DNA of 37,104 nucleotides from Streptomyces panaciradicis (GTDB lineage: Bacteria; Actinomycetota; Actinomycetes; Streptomycetales; Streptomycetaceae). The position numbers and the translations under genes are program-made. Each line of letters begins with the position of its first letter. Position 1 is the stretch's first letter. This document shows, piece by piece, positions 9,043 through 16,929 of the stretch. The DNA lies in contig NZ_JAMGBF010000153.1 in NCBI RefSeq assembly GCF_023516615.1, positions 1 to 37,104 of the forward strand. Direction: 5' to 3'. Below the pieces are notes generated by a model. The model did not search any database and was not told the origin of the DNA. It was given only the letters and a program-made list of their open reading frames with translations.

Positions 9043-9396
9043 TCAGGTCCAGAGCACCGCGATGAAGATGTTCGCCGTGGTGAGCGCGCCCACCAGCCCG
9101 AACATGCTCTTGTCGACCGTCTCCTCGTCCCGCTTCACATAGACCAGGCCGAGGATCACGATCAGCAGGGCCAGCTTGATGCCGATCTTGACGTTGTTGA
9201 CGTGATGGTCGTCGGCCTGGTTGAGGCCGACCAGGATCGCGCCGGTGACCAGCATGGTCAGCGCCCCGTGCAGCATGCCGGGGACGAAGCGGGCCGTGCC
9301 CTGCCCCATCGCCTTCATCTGGGTGAGGAAGCCGCCGAGGAGCGCGGCGATGCCGACGATGTGCAGGCCGACGAAGAGATGGATGAGTACGTCCAT
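9043..9396 (-). CDS. Small four-helix membrane protein, function unknown
   Basis: 117 residues from the ATG at 9396 (MDVLIHLFVGLHIVGIAALLGG). An in-frame ATG at 9477 would add 27 hydrophilic residues over the promoter region and is less likely. About four transmembrane helices cover most of the protein: 2-22, 37-57, 68-88 and 97-116. A short loop contains QADDHHVNN, a His/Asp cluster that could bind metal. No family is recognised with certainty; it looks like a small DUF-type integral membrane protein. It sits between two NlpC/P60 genes but on the opposite strand, so no operon with them. No clear Shine-Dalgarno sequence is visible. Confidence 0.7.
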   Translation of the reverse strand: MDVLIHLFVGLHIVGIAALLGGFLTQMKAMGQGTARFVPGMLHGALTMLVTGAILVGLNQADDHHVNNVKIGIKLALLIVILGLVYVKRDEETVDKSMFGLVGALTTANIFIAVLWT

Positions 9397-9806
9397 GAGG
9401 CCGGAGCTTAGACAGCGGTGTCCGGGGCCTTCGACACCGGCCCTCTCCCGCCGGTGGATCTCGCATATATGCGCCATAGCACCGCGGCGGCCGGAGCCAC
9501 GCGGAAACCGTCACATCGGTCAGCGCACCGCGTGAACCCGACGGCGCAGGGCCCGGATCGCGGTCGGATGCGGTCACCCGTCGCCTCACTCACGGCACTT
9601 CCGCACAATGCGTTACCGGACCGACACAGCCGGGTTTAGCGTCCTCCCCCAGGTGACCGGCTCCCCACCGCCGCCCGGGCCAGGGGCGGCAGTCGGCCAC
9701 CACCGCCGAGAAGGTCCGGCGGCGGTCCGCTTCCCCTGTGCGGCCCGCCGCCGGACGCGTAAGCCGCCCCGCAGGGGGTGGTCGTACGAAAGGACGTGCA
9801 GTCCAG
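9397..9806. other. 410-bp divergent intergenic region with palindrome and leader hairpin
   Basis: No gene is seen. It contains the perfect 12-bp palindrome CGCATATATGCG (9462-9473), a GGTGTC/GACACC inverted repeat around 9418-9439, a weak plus-strand promoter candidate TTACCG-18-TAGCGT (9613-9642), and a very strong hairpin in the untranslated leader of the second NlpC gene: GTCCGGCGGCGG (9714-9725) with CCGCCGCCGGAC (9745-9756). The ydaO signature elements seen before the first NlpC gene are absent. Confidence 0.55.
9714..9756 (+). promoter_or_regulatory. 12-bp perfect hairpin in the 5' leader of second NlpC/P60 gene
   Basis: Perfect 12-bp outer stem with an inner 4-bp CCGC/GCGG extension. 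It ends 50 nt upstream of the GTG start and could act as an attenuator or as mRNA stabiliser. It replaces the position occupied by the riboswitch in the paralogous gene. Confidence 0.4.
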
Positions 9807-10880
9807 GTGGCAGCGCATCGCAAGCCCGGTCGGAGATCAGCGCTGGGCGGCAGCACCGCCCGTACGGCCTTCACGATCGCCCTGGCGGGCGCCGCGACCG
9901 CGACGGCCTTCGAGGGGACCGGACAGGCCGAGCCCCAGCTGACGCCGGCGCAGGTCAAGGCGAAGGTGGACCGGCTCTACCAGGAGGCGGAGACCGCCAC
10001 CCAGAAGTACGACGGCGCCAAGGAGAGGGCGCGGGCCGCCGAACGCCGGCTGTCGACCCTGCGGGACGAGGCGGCGCGCAAGACGGAGAAACTCAACTCG
10101 GCGCGGGACGCGCTGGGTTCGATCGCGGCGGCGCAGTACCGGGGTGGCGGCCTGGACCCGGCGCTGCAGCTCGTCCTCTCCAGCGACCCGAACCGGTACC
10201 TGGACGACGCCGAGTTCGTCGACCGGGTCGGCACCCGGCAGGCGGCGGCCGTCGCGGACGTACGCCGACAGCTGCGGGACGTCGAGCAGTTGCGCGGGAC
10301 CGCCCGCGTCGAACTGACCTCGCTGAAGGCACGGCAGGCCGAACTGGCGCGGCAGAAGAAGACGATCACCGGGAAGCTGGACGCGGCACGGCGGCTGCTG
10401 TCCGGACTGTCCCCCGAGGAGCGCGCCCGGATCGGCCTGGACGGCGGCGGCACGGGCCGCGCCTCCCGGTCCGGAACGGACGGACGCGTCGGCCTCCAGG
10501 CCCCCGGCTCGGCCACGGCCCAGGCGCCCGACTCCCGTGCCGCGGCCGCCGTCCAGTACGCCTACTCCAAGCTCGGCAGCCCGTACGTGTGGGGCGCCAC
10601 CGGCCCGGACGCCTTCGACTGCTCGGGCCTCGTCCAGTCCGCGTACCGCTCCGCGGGCGTCTCGCTGCCCCGCACGACGTACGCGCAGATCGACGCCGGC
10701 CGGCGCGTTACGCGTTCCGAACTGCTCCCGGGCGACCTGGTGTTCTTCTACTCGGGCATCAGCCACGTCGGCATCTACATCGGCAACGGGCAGATGATCC
10801 ACGCCCCGAACCCGGCGGAGCCGGTGAAGATCGCCCCCGTCGACGAGATGCCCTTCGCGGGCGCGACACGGGTGGTGTGA
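9807..10880 (+). CDS. Secreted NlpC/P60 peptidoglycan hydrolase, second paralogue
   Basis: 357 residues from the GTG at 9807. The start opens with AAHRKPGRRSALGG, parallel to the SHRKSRPAG start of the first paralogue; GAAAGGA (9788-9794) lies 12 nt upstream, a longish spacing. Signal peptide with cleavage near GQA-EPQ (about 36), coiled coil (about 40-215), a short Ser/Gly/Ala linker, then the NlpC/P60 domain with catalytic C272 (FDCSG), H320 (SHVGIYIG) and H332 (MIHAP). The linker is shorter and the coiled coil more Arg-rich than in the neighbour. Function as a D,L-endopeptidase of the peptidoglycan stem is inferred from the family. The stop lies 3 nt from the stop of the convergent response regulator, so there is no intergenic terminator. 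Confidence 0.92.
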   Translation: MAAHRKPGRRSALGGSTARTAFTIALAGAATATAFEGTGQAEPQLTPAQVKAKVDRLYQEAETATQKYDGAKERARAAERRLSTLRDEAARKTEKLNSARDALGSIAAAQYRGGGLDPALQLVLSSDPNRYLDDAEFVDRVGTRQAAAVADVRRQLRDVEQLRGTARVELTSLKARQAELARQKKTITGKLDAARRLLSGLSPEERARIGLDGGGTGRASRSGTDGRVGLQAPGSATAQAPDSRAAAAVQYAYSKLGSPYVWGATGPDAFDCSGLVQSAYRSAGVSLPRTTYAQIDAGRRVTRSELLPGDLVFFYSGISHVGIYIGNGQMIHAPNPAEPVKIAPVDEMPFAGATRVV

Positions 10881-10883
10881 GTC

Positions 10884-11603
10884 TCAGACCAGCCGCCGGG
10901 CCGTCGCCCACCGGGTCAGCTCGTGCCGGTTCGACAGCTGCAACTTCCTGAGCACCGCCGAGACATGGGACTCGACCGTCTTCACCGAGATGAACAGCTG
11001 CTTGGCGATCTCCTTGTAGGCGTACCCGCGGGCGATCAGCCGCAGCACCTCGCGCTCGCGCTGGGTGAGGCGGTCCAGGTCCTCGTCGACCGGCGGGGCG
11101 TCGGTGGAGGCGAAGGCGTCCAGGACGAAGCCGGCCAGCCGCGGCGAGAAGACGGCGTCGCCCTCCTGCACGCGAAAGACGGAGTTCACGAGGTCGGTGC
11201 CGGTGATCGTCTTGGTGACGTAGCCGCGGGCGCCGCCGCGGATCACGCCGATCACGTCCTCCGCCGCGTCCGACACGGACAGCGCGAGGAAGCGCACCGG
11301 CCGCTCGGCGTCGGCCATCAACGGGGCGCAGCGGCGCAGCACTTCGACGCCGCCGCCGCCCGGGAGGTGGACGTCGAGGAGGACGACCTCGGGGCGGGTC
11401 GCGGTGATGACCGTGACCGCCTGGTCGACGTCCGCGGCCTCGCCGACGACCTCCACGCCGGTCTCGTCGGTCCGGCCGATCTCGGCCTGGACGCCGGTAC
11501 GGAACATGCGGTGGTCGTCGACGAGGACCACGCGCACGTGCCGCTCGCCGGCGCTCCCGCCGGTCGGTTCCACGGGCTCGTTCGCCTCGGTCGGATCGCT
11601 CAT
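10884..11603 (-). CDS. LuxR/NarL-family response regulator (Lia/Vra-like)
   Basis: 239 residues. The receiver domain shows acidic pair D29-D30, phospho-acceptor D77 (VVLLDVHLPG), S109 (ALSVSD) and K131 (YVTK). The C-terminal LuxR-type HTH is intact (LTQREREVLRLIARGYAYKEIA... to SHVSAVLRKL). It is the DNA-binding output of the upstream PspC-domain kinase: the ATG overlaps the kinase stop as ATGA at 11600-11603, implying translational coupling. Targets are not known; a likely one is the divergent promoter region at 12893-13071, which carries repeated boxes (inference). It converges on the second NlpC/P60 gene with only 3 nt between the stops. Confidence 0.93.
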   Translation of the reverse strand: MSDPTEANEPVEPTGGSAGERHVRVVLVDDHRMFRTGVQAEIGRTDETGVEVVGEAADVDQAVTVITATRPEVVLLDVHLPGGGGVEVLRRCAPLMADAERPVRFLALSVSDAAEDVIGVIRGGARGYVTKTITGTDLVNSVFRVQEGDAVFSPRLAGFVLDAFASTDAPPVDEDLDRLTQREREVLRLIARGYAYKEIAKQLFISVKTVESHVSAVLRKLQLSNRHELTRWATARRLV

Positions 11604-12892
11604 GACGTCTTCTCCGCCCTCTCCATCTCCAGCTCGACCTCCGTGCCGCCGTCGGGCACCGCGCGCAGCCGCGCCGCGCCGCCGTTGCGCTCCATGCGGC
11701 CGATGATCGATTCTCTGACGCCCATGCGGTCGGCGGGTATCGAGTCGAGGTCGAAGCCGGGACCGCGGTCCCGCACCGACACGAACACCGTCTTGCCCTC
11801 CACTTCGGCGTAGACCTGCACCGCGCCTCCCTCGCCACCGTACTTGGCGGCGTTGACCATCGCCTCGCGCGCGGCCTGCATCTGCGCCGCGATCCTCTCG
11901 TCGAGCGGGCAGTCGCCCACGACGACGACCTCGATCGGCACGCCGTGCTTGTCCTCGACCTCGGCGGCGTTGCGCCGGACCGCGTCGGCGAGACTGGCGG
12001 GCTCGTCGGCCTCGTCCTTGCCGGTGCCCTCCGGTTTGTACAGCCAGGTGCGCAGGTCGCGTTCCTGGGCGCGGGCCAGCCGGCGCACCTCGCCGGCGTT
12101 CTCCGCGTTGCGCTGGATCAGGGTCAGGGTGTGCAGCACGGAGTCGTGGACATGGGCGGCGACCTCGGCGCGCTCCTGGGCGCGGATGCGCATCAGGCGT
12201 TCCTCGGACAGGTCCTGCGTCATGCGCACGAGGTAGGGCCCGGCCAGGAGCGTGATCCCGACCAGCACCGCGAGGGCGGCCTGAAGGACGGAGCCGAGGT
12301 GGGCGGCGGAGCCCTGGAGGACGAAGATGCCGGAGACGCCGGCGGTGACGAGGAGGACGCCGCCCGCGGCGCGCAGCAGGGTGAGCGTGCGGCGGCGGCG
12401 GCCGACCTCGACCCAGCGGGCCCGCCGGGCGTTGTCCGCCTGGCGCCACACCAGGGCGACGCCCGCGCCGACGAGGACGGCGGGCCACAGATACGCCTTG
12501 ACGCCCCCGCTCAGCTTGACGTTGCCCACGAAGACCAGGGCCAGCACGACCATGAGGAGCAGCGCGACGATCTGGCCCCGGTCCGGTTTGCGGGCCACGA
12601 GCCGCCGGCGGCCGTCGGGCGAGGTCTCGGTGCTGACGAGCGCCGGGGGCTTCTGCCCGCCGACGCCGCCGACGCCGAGCGGTACGAAGAACCAGAACGC
12701 GGCGTACAGCAGCGCGCCGAGGCCGTCCGCCATGAACAGGCCCACGAAGACCAGCCGGACCCAGATGACGGGCAGTCCGAGATGCCCGGCGAGCCCCCGC
12801 GCCACACCACCCAGCCAGCGTCCGTCGCTGCTGCGGTAGAGCTTGCGCGGCGGCCGCGGTTCGACGAGGGGCGCTGCGGCGGCTTCCGGCAT
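11600..12892 (-). CDS. Sensor histidine kinase with N-terminal PspC domain
   Basis: 430 residues from the ATG at 12892 (MPEAAAAPL); an ATG at 12928 would add 12 residues. Domains: PspC (about 17-75, LYRSSDGRWLGGVARGLAGHLG then a hydrophobic helix), further transmembrane helices at about 108-124, 133-149, 172-194 and 203-222, then a HisKA_3 dimerisation domain with the phospho-acceptor H249 in AHVHDSVLHTL. The HATPase domain follows, with N box NAAKYG and G box DRGPGFD. NarL-type kinases with PspC domains are found in actinomycete envelope-stress systems (family knowledge). The first gene of a two-gene operon with the response regulator; divergent from the PspC/LiaF-like gene. The signal is unknown; membrane or cell-wall damage is the reasonable guess. 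Confidence 0.92.
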   Translation of the reverse strand: MPEAAAAPLVEPRPPRKLYRSSDGRWLGGVARGLAGHLGLPVIWVRLVFVGLFMADGLGALLYAAFWFFVPLGVGGVGGQKPPALVSTETSPDGRRRLVARKPDRGQIVALLLMVVLALVFVGNVKLSGGVKAYLWPAVLVGAGVALVWRQADNARRARWVEVGRRRRTLTLLRAAGGVLLVTAGVSGIFVLQGSAAHLGSVLQAALAVLVGITLLAGPYLVRMTQDLSEERLMRIRAQERAEVAAHVHDSVLHTLTLIQRNAENAGEVRRLARAQERDLRTWLYKPEGTGKDEADEPASLADAVRRNAAEVEDKHGVPIEVVVVGDCPLDERIAAQMQAAREAMVNAAKYGGEGGAVQVYAEVEGKTVFVSVRDRGPGFDLDSIPADRMGVRESIIGRMERNGGAARLRAVPDGGTEVELEMERAEKTS

Positions 12893-13071
12893 GCCACCGA
12901 TCCTCACACGACGGGCCGACGGGGACATCAGGGTCGGCCCCCGAGACTCCCCTGATCTTCGGCGGCGCGGCTCTTCGAGCGCTTTCCCGCAGCGGGCTCA
13001 GGGGCGATATCAGGGTCGGTCCAGGGTCGTCCCGACTCCCGCCGGGGCGGCCCGCCCGTCACCATGGAGCC
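12893..13071. promoter_or_regulatory. Divergent control region with repeated CAGGGTCG boxes
   Basis: ATCAGGGTCGG occurs at 12927-12937 and again at 13009-13019, each followed by GACTCCC (after 7 bp and 14 bp). A third CAGGGTCG at 13022-13029 follows the second by exactly 11 bp, one helical turn. GGGTC with GACTCCC forms an imperfect inverted repeat. This is the pattern expected for an autoregulatory response-regulator site between the kinase operon and the PspC/LiaF-like gene. Confidence 0.5.
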
Positions 13072-14487
13072 ATGACAGATCACGAGCGCGCCGCGACGGG
13101 TCCGGGACCCGGCTCCGGCCCGCGCCCCTCCCCGGGCGCCGGGCCGCAGGATGCCGCGCCCGCCGCGCACGCCCCGACGGCCACCGGCCCGGAACCCGGC
13201 GCGGCCCCCGGCGCCGCGCCGGACGCGGGGGCCCCGTTCCGGCGCGACCGGCGGTACAAGATGCTCGCCGGAGTGTGCTCAGGGCTCGGGCGGCAGTGCG
13301 ACATGGACCCGGTGATCTTCCGGATCACCCTCGTCGTGCTCTCCGCGACCGGCGGCATCGGCCTGATCTTCTACGGCTTCGTGTGGCTCCTCGTCCCGTT
13401 CGAGGACGACGAGGAGAACGAGGTCCGCAAGCTGCTCACCGGCCGCGTCGACGGGCAGGCGCTGACCGCGGTGCTGTTCGCGCTGGTCGGCTGCGGGGTG
13501 TTCCTGACGATGCTGAGGAACGGCGGGGTGCTGGCCTTCGCCGTCGTCCTCTCCCTGCTGCTGGCGGGCGCCGGCTACTGGTCGCGCGGGCGCGGCGCCC
13601 CCGACCCGGACCCGCTGGCCGCGCAGGCCGTCGCCGACGCCCCGCCGGAGGCCCAGGCGCCGCCCGTCCCCGCCTCCTACCCCTCGTGGTGGCGCGACCC
13701 CATCGTCAAGGACGGAACGCACGTCGGCGGCACCGGCTACCTGTGGGGTCCGACGGATGCACGCGACCGGGACATCGCCGACATCGGCCTCGGCCCCTCC
13801 TGGACCGACCGCAGGGACCTCCGCTCGCAGCGGGTTCCCGCGCCGAGGCCGCGCGGCCCCCGCTGGATCGGTGGCTGGATCTTCCTGCTCGCTCTCCTCG
13901 CGGGCGGCCTCGGCACCGCCGCCACGTGGCACGACCACGCGCTCGGCACCAGCCTGCAGACCGGACTCGCCTGGGCGCTCGTCGTCTTCGGCCTCGGCAT
14001 AGCGGTCAGCGCCTTCCTGGGGCGCACGGGAGCGGGATCGGTCTTCCTGGCCGTTGTCACGGCAGCGCTGCTCGCCTCGTCGGCCGCCCTGCCCAAGGAC
14101 ATCGGCACGCACTGGACGCGCACCACCTGGCAGCCGGCCGCCGTGGCGGACGTGCGCGACGGTTACGAGCTCGGCAGCGGTGTCGGCACCCTGGACCTGA
14201 GCCGGCTGCGGCCGGCGAAGGGGCAGACGGTGACCACGCGTGCCGAGGTCGGGGCGGGCCGGCTGCGGGTGATCGTGCCGGAGGACGTCACCGTGCGGCT
14301 GACGATCGAGGTGGGCGTGGGCGACATCCAGTTGCCGGGAGACAGAAGGCAGGACGTGGACGTGCAGCCGGGCAAGCACAAGGACGTGACCCTGACACCG
14401 GTCGAGGGCGGCGGGAAAGCCGGCACCCTCGACCTCGACCTCCAGGTCGGCCTCGGTCAGGCGGAGGTGAGCCGTGCTGCGTCATGA
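13072..14487 (+). CDS. PspC-domain membrane protein with LiaF-like C-terminal domain
   Basis: 471 residues. The first 55 are Pro/Ala/Gly-rich and disordered. A PspC domain follows (about 60-115, KMLAGVCSGLGRQCDMDPVIFRI then a transmembrane helix and VPFEDDEE), then helices at about 130-175 and a further set around 263-345. The C-terminal soluble part (about 370-471) has the repeated beta pattern of the LiaF/cell-wall-active antibiotic response domain: GSGVGTLDLSRL, AEVGAGRLRVIVPEDVTV, EVGVGDIQLPG. In Firmicutes LiaF/VraT inhibits the LiaS/VraS kinase (family knowledge); here it faces a PspC kinase and LuxR regulator, so a similar partner role is inferred. The start ATG has GGAG at 13065-13068. 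It overlaps the next gene by 14 bp. Confidence 0.85.
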   Translation: MTDHERAATGPGPGSGPRPSPGAGPQDAAPAAHAPTATGPEPGAAPGAAPDAGAPFRRDRRYKMLAGVCSGLGRQCDMDPVIFRITLVVLSATGGIGLIFYGFVWLLVPFEDDEENEVRKLLTGRVDGQALTAVLFALVGCGVFLTMLRNGGVLAFAVVLSLLLAGAGYWSRGRGAPDPDPLAAQAVADAPPEAQAPPVPASYPSWWRDPIVKDGTHVGGTGYLWGPTDARDRDIADIGLGPSWTDRRDLRSQRVPAPRPRGPRWIGGWIFLLALLAGGLGTAATWHDHALGTSLQTGLAWALVVFGLGIAVSAFLGRTGAGSVFLAVVTAALLASSAALPKDIGTHWTRTTWQPAAVADVRDGYELGSGVGTLDLSRLRPAKGQTVTTRAEVGAGRLRVIVPEDVTVRLTIEVGVGDIQLPGDRRQDVDVQPGKHKDVTLTPVEGGGKAGTLDLDLQVGLGQAEVSRAAS

Positions 14488-14725
14488 GTTCCAGCCCGGC
14501 AGGCTGGTCGCCGGCTGCTTCCTCGCCCTCGCGGGCGTCGTCTACGCCGGGGACGCGGGCGGCGCGTGGGAGACGCCGTGGTTCGCGGTGATCCCGCTCG
14601 TCGTCGGCGGGCTGTTCCTCGCCGGCGTGGTGGGGCTGATCGGCCGGGGCGTACGCCGGCGGAGGGCGGCCCCGGCCGGCGGGGAGAGGGCGCCGGTGGG
14701 CCCGGGGGCGGAGCCGCCGCGGTAG
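14474..14725 (+). CDS. Small membrane protein, cotranscribed with the PspC/LiaF-like gene
   Basis: 83 residues from a GTG at 14474, inside the last codons of the preceding gene (14-bp overlap), implying coupled translation. Two hydrophobic helices (about 9-25 and 35-58, RLVAGCFLALAGVVYAG and WFAVIPLVVGGLFLAGVVGL), then a basic tail with RRRR and a Pro/Ala-rich end. No family recognised. Its tight coupling suggests it works with the PspC/LiaF-like protein in the membrane. The overlap and small size make the gene call reasonable but not certain. Confidence 0.7.
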   Translation: MLRHEFQPGRLVAGCFLALAGVVYAGDAGGAWETPWFAVIPLVVGGLFLAGVVGLIGRGVRRRRAAPAGGERAPVGPGAEPPR

Positions 14726-14726
14726 C

Positions 14727-14768
14727 GCGCGGCGAAGGCCGCCCGAGCAACGCGGAGCGCCGCCGCGC
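14727..14768. terminator. Weak hairpin in convergent gap before doxX-like gene
   Basis: GCGCGGCG (14727-14734) can pair with CGCCGCGC (14761-14768) across a 26-nt loop in the 44-bp gap between two convergent genes. Composition makes this weak evidence. Confidence 0.3.
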
Positions 14769-14769
14769 C

Positions 14770-15297
14770 CTAGTAGCCCGCCGTCCGCCTCCGTCGCCGG
14801 GTGCGGAGGGCTGCGTCCAGGGAGAACATGGGGGCGCCCGCGAGGACGAGCGGGAGCCAGGCCATCAGGTAGGCGAGGTCGTTGCCGTAGTAGTACGGGT
14901 CGTTGGCCCAGCTCACGGTCATCCACAGGCTGAAGGAGATCAGCGCGCCGCCGAGCGCCGCGAGGCGGGCCAGCAGGCCGATCAGGGTGCCGATGCCGAC
15001 GGCCAGCTCACCGAGGGCGATGGCGTAGCCGAAGCCGACGGGGTTCTTCAGAGCCAGGTCGACCAGGGCCGGGATGGCCGAGGAGTCGCGGACGGAGCGC
15101 ATCGTCTCGCCGATCGAGCCGGCGCCGGAGGACTTCATGAAGGCGCTGTTCGTGAGCTTGTCGAGCCCGGCGTAGATGAAGGTGACGCCGAGGAAGACGC
15201 GCAGAGGGAGAAGGGCGTAGCGGGCGAGGTTGTCCCGCCAGCCGCGTTCGTCGTCGAGGTGGGGGGTGTACGTGTCCGTGCGCATGCCGTGAGTCAT
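14770..15297 (-). CDS. DoxX family membrane protein
   Basis: 175 residues from the ATG at 15297 (MTHGMRTDTYTP), preceded by AGAGG 8 nt upstream. Four transmembrane helices (about 30-50, 85-105, 108-130 and 145-165) with the DoxX signature LRVFLGVTFIYAGLDKL at the first helix and a GELAVGIGTLIGLLARLAALGG segment. DoxX proteins are small membrane subunits; in mycobacteria DoxX forms a complex with superoxide dismutase and the SseA sulfurtransferase in oxidative-stress defence (family knowledge). No such partner is adjacent, so the role here is open. C-terminal tail is Arg-rich (RTRRRRRTAGY). The gene lies 150 bp downstream of another minus-strand membrane gene and probably has its own promoter. 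Confidence 0.85.
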   Translation of the reverse strand: MTHGMRTDTYTPHLDDERGWRDNLARYALLPLRVFLGVTFIYAGLDKLTNSAFMKSSGAGSIGETMRSVRDSSAIPALVDLALKNPVGFGYAIALGELAVGIGTLIGLLARLAALGGALISFSLWMTVSWANDPYYYGNDLAYLMAWLPLVLAGAPMFSLDAALRTRRRRRTAGY

Positions 15298-15447
15298 CGC
15301 TGTCGCCTCTCGCCCGTCGGGCCGGGACCCCTTGACAGACGATACGTACGCAGGGCCGGGGCCGCTCAAACTGTTCGAGGAGTTTTCCGTCCAGGCCCCG
15401 ACGAGTCGGCCGAAGCGGTCACTTCGCTGTCACTCGCCTCATTGTTT

Positions 15448-16737
15448 TCAGTCCGTCACATCGATCGCATACCGGTTCGTCTCCACCCCGGCCGCCGTGA
15501 CCACCTGCACCTCGACCCGGCCGGGCTCGACGTCGGCCGGGACCGGCACCGTGAGCACCGCGTCGGTGGGGTTGCGGAAGCCGCCGGCGACCGGGACGAG
15601 CGGGACGTGCACGTTCACCGCGCCGATGCGCACGACCATCCGGGACAGCCGGTCGGCGCCCTGCGCGCCGGGCGGTACGAAGCCCGCGCCGCGGATCTCG
15701 ATGTCGTCGCCGGTGCGGATCGGGCCGTCGAGGTCCCCGGCCTCCCGGGCGCGCACCACGGAGAGGATCACCGGGCGGCCGCCCTCCGCGTACTTGCCGG
15801 CCAGGTAGGTCGCGGCCGACACCAGCACCACGACGGCCAGGCCCCACGGCAGGTCGGGCAGCTGGTCGGGGCGGCGGGCCAGCCGGACCGCCGAGAACAG
15901 CAGGGCGACGGCGCTGATCGCGACGTACTGGATGTCGGCGAAGGTGCCGCGTCCGGCGTCGTCGGTCAGCAGGTCGGCCGCGCGCGGCCGGTCCGCCCGT
16001 ACCTTCTGCAGCCGCTGGCCGAGGACCCGCAGCCCGACCACGCGCCGGACCAGGACGGCGATGCCGCACACCACGGCTAGGACGGTCACCACGCCCGCGC
16101 CGCGGGCGAGCGCGAGGCCGGAGAGGAGGGCGTCGCGCTCGGCGTGGCCCGAGGCGGCGGCGAGGCGGCCCGCCAGCACGAGCACGGCGTAGGCGACGAA
16201 GAGCACCCAGGCCGCCGCCACGGTGCGCGAGGTGGACAGGCGGTTGTCCTCGCCGATCACCGGGGCCAGGGCGCCGCCGCGGGCCCGGTGGAACCACGAC
16301 GCGGCCGTGAGCGCGGCCGCCACGAGCAGGGCCGCCAGGAGTCCGGCGGTGCGCGCCGAGGTCCAGCCCGCGCCGATCGCCGTCAGGGCCTGCACCAGGA
16401 GCAGCGCCGTCACCAGCGCCCACACGGCGACGGTGGTGTACCGCCACAGGCGGGCCAGCCACGCCTCGCCGTCGGCGCGGCCCCGCTCGGCGACGAGTTC
16501 CGCGGACTGGGTGAGTTCCTCCGAGACCCACTGGCGGGAGGCCTGGGCGGAGTGGGCCACGGCGGCGGGCACGCCCTGTCCGGCGGCGAAACCGTCGCGC
16601 AGGAGCAGGAACTCGGCGACCGCCCGCCGGTGCCCTTCGCGCGCCCCGTGCGGGCAGTCCCCGCAGGCGCAGCCGCCCGCGTGCGCCCCACCGGGCGCGC
16701 CCGTCTGCGCGCCCCCTCTCGCCTCCTGCACCGCCAC
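15448..16737 (-). CDS. Six-helix integral membrane protein with Cys-rich N-terminus and C-terminal beta domain
   Basis: 429 residues from a GTG at 16737 (GGAAGG about 11 nt upstream). Residues 20-31 hold a CxCxxCPH motif (GGCACGDCPHG) that could bind a metal. A helical cytoplasmic stretch follows (EFLLLRDGFAAGQGVPAA, EELTQSAELVAERG), then six transmembrane helices (about 100-118, 130-150, 167-190, 210-230, 263-282, 292-312). The C-terminal 110 residues form a soluble domain with an IPT/TIG-like feel (GDDIEIRGAGFVPPGAQGADRLSRM ... VPVPADVEPGRVEVQVVTAAG; cited only in part). No functional family recognised. Divergent from the DUF4429 gene across 192 bp. Confidence 0.75.
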   Translation of the reverse strand: MAVQEARGGAQTGAPGGAHAGGCACGDCPHGAREGHRRAVAEFLLLRDGFAAGQGVPAAVAHSAQASRQWVSEELTQSAELVAERGRADGEAWLARLWRYTTVAVWALVTALLLVQALTAIGAGWTSARTAGLLAALLVAAALTAASWFHRARGGALAPVIGEDNRLSTSRTVAAAWVLFVAYAVLVLAGRLAAASGHAERDALLSGLALARGAGVVTVLAVVCGIAVLVRRVVGLRVLGQRLQKVRADRPRAADLLTDDAGRGTFADIQYVAISAVALLFSAVRLARRPDQLPDLPWGLAVVVLVSAATYLAGKYAEGGRPVILSVVRAREAGDLDGPIRTGDDIEIRGAGFVPPGAQGADRLSRMVVRIGAVNVHVPLVPVAGGFRNPTDAVLTVPVPADVEPGRVEVQVVTAAGVETNRYAIDVTD

Positions 16738-16929
16738 GCCCGACGCCCGCCTTCCGCACGACCCATCGCCTGTCGACCGGCGCGCCTGCCCAGCAGTCGT
16801 CCGCCGCCCCGCAACTCCCCTGTGATGACAGCGAATTGTGCCCTACCGCGGTGGGTCCGTGTCCGCCAGGTCCGGTCAGCGCGGGTGAAGCGGGGGCCGT
16901 CGTGTTGACCCGGCTGCGAGAATTTCCCT

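Noticed and set aside
9590..9806. Possible second ydaO riboswitch upstream of the second NlpC/P60 gene
   Set aside because: The hallmark strings GGGGACCCAA, GTGAATC and CAGCTAAC are all missing; only a simple hairpin is present.
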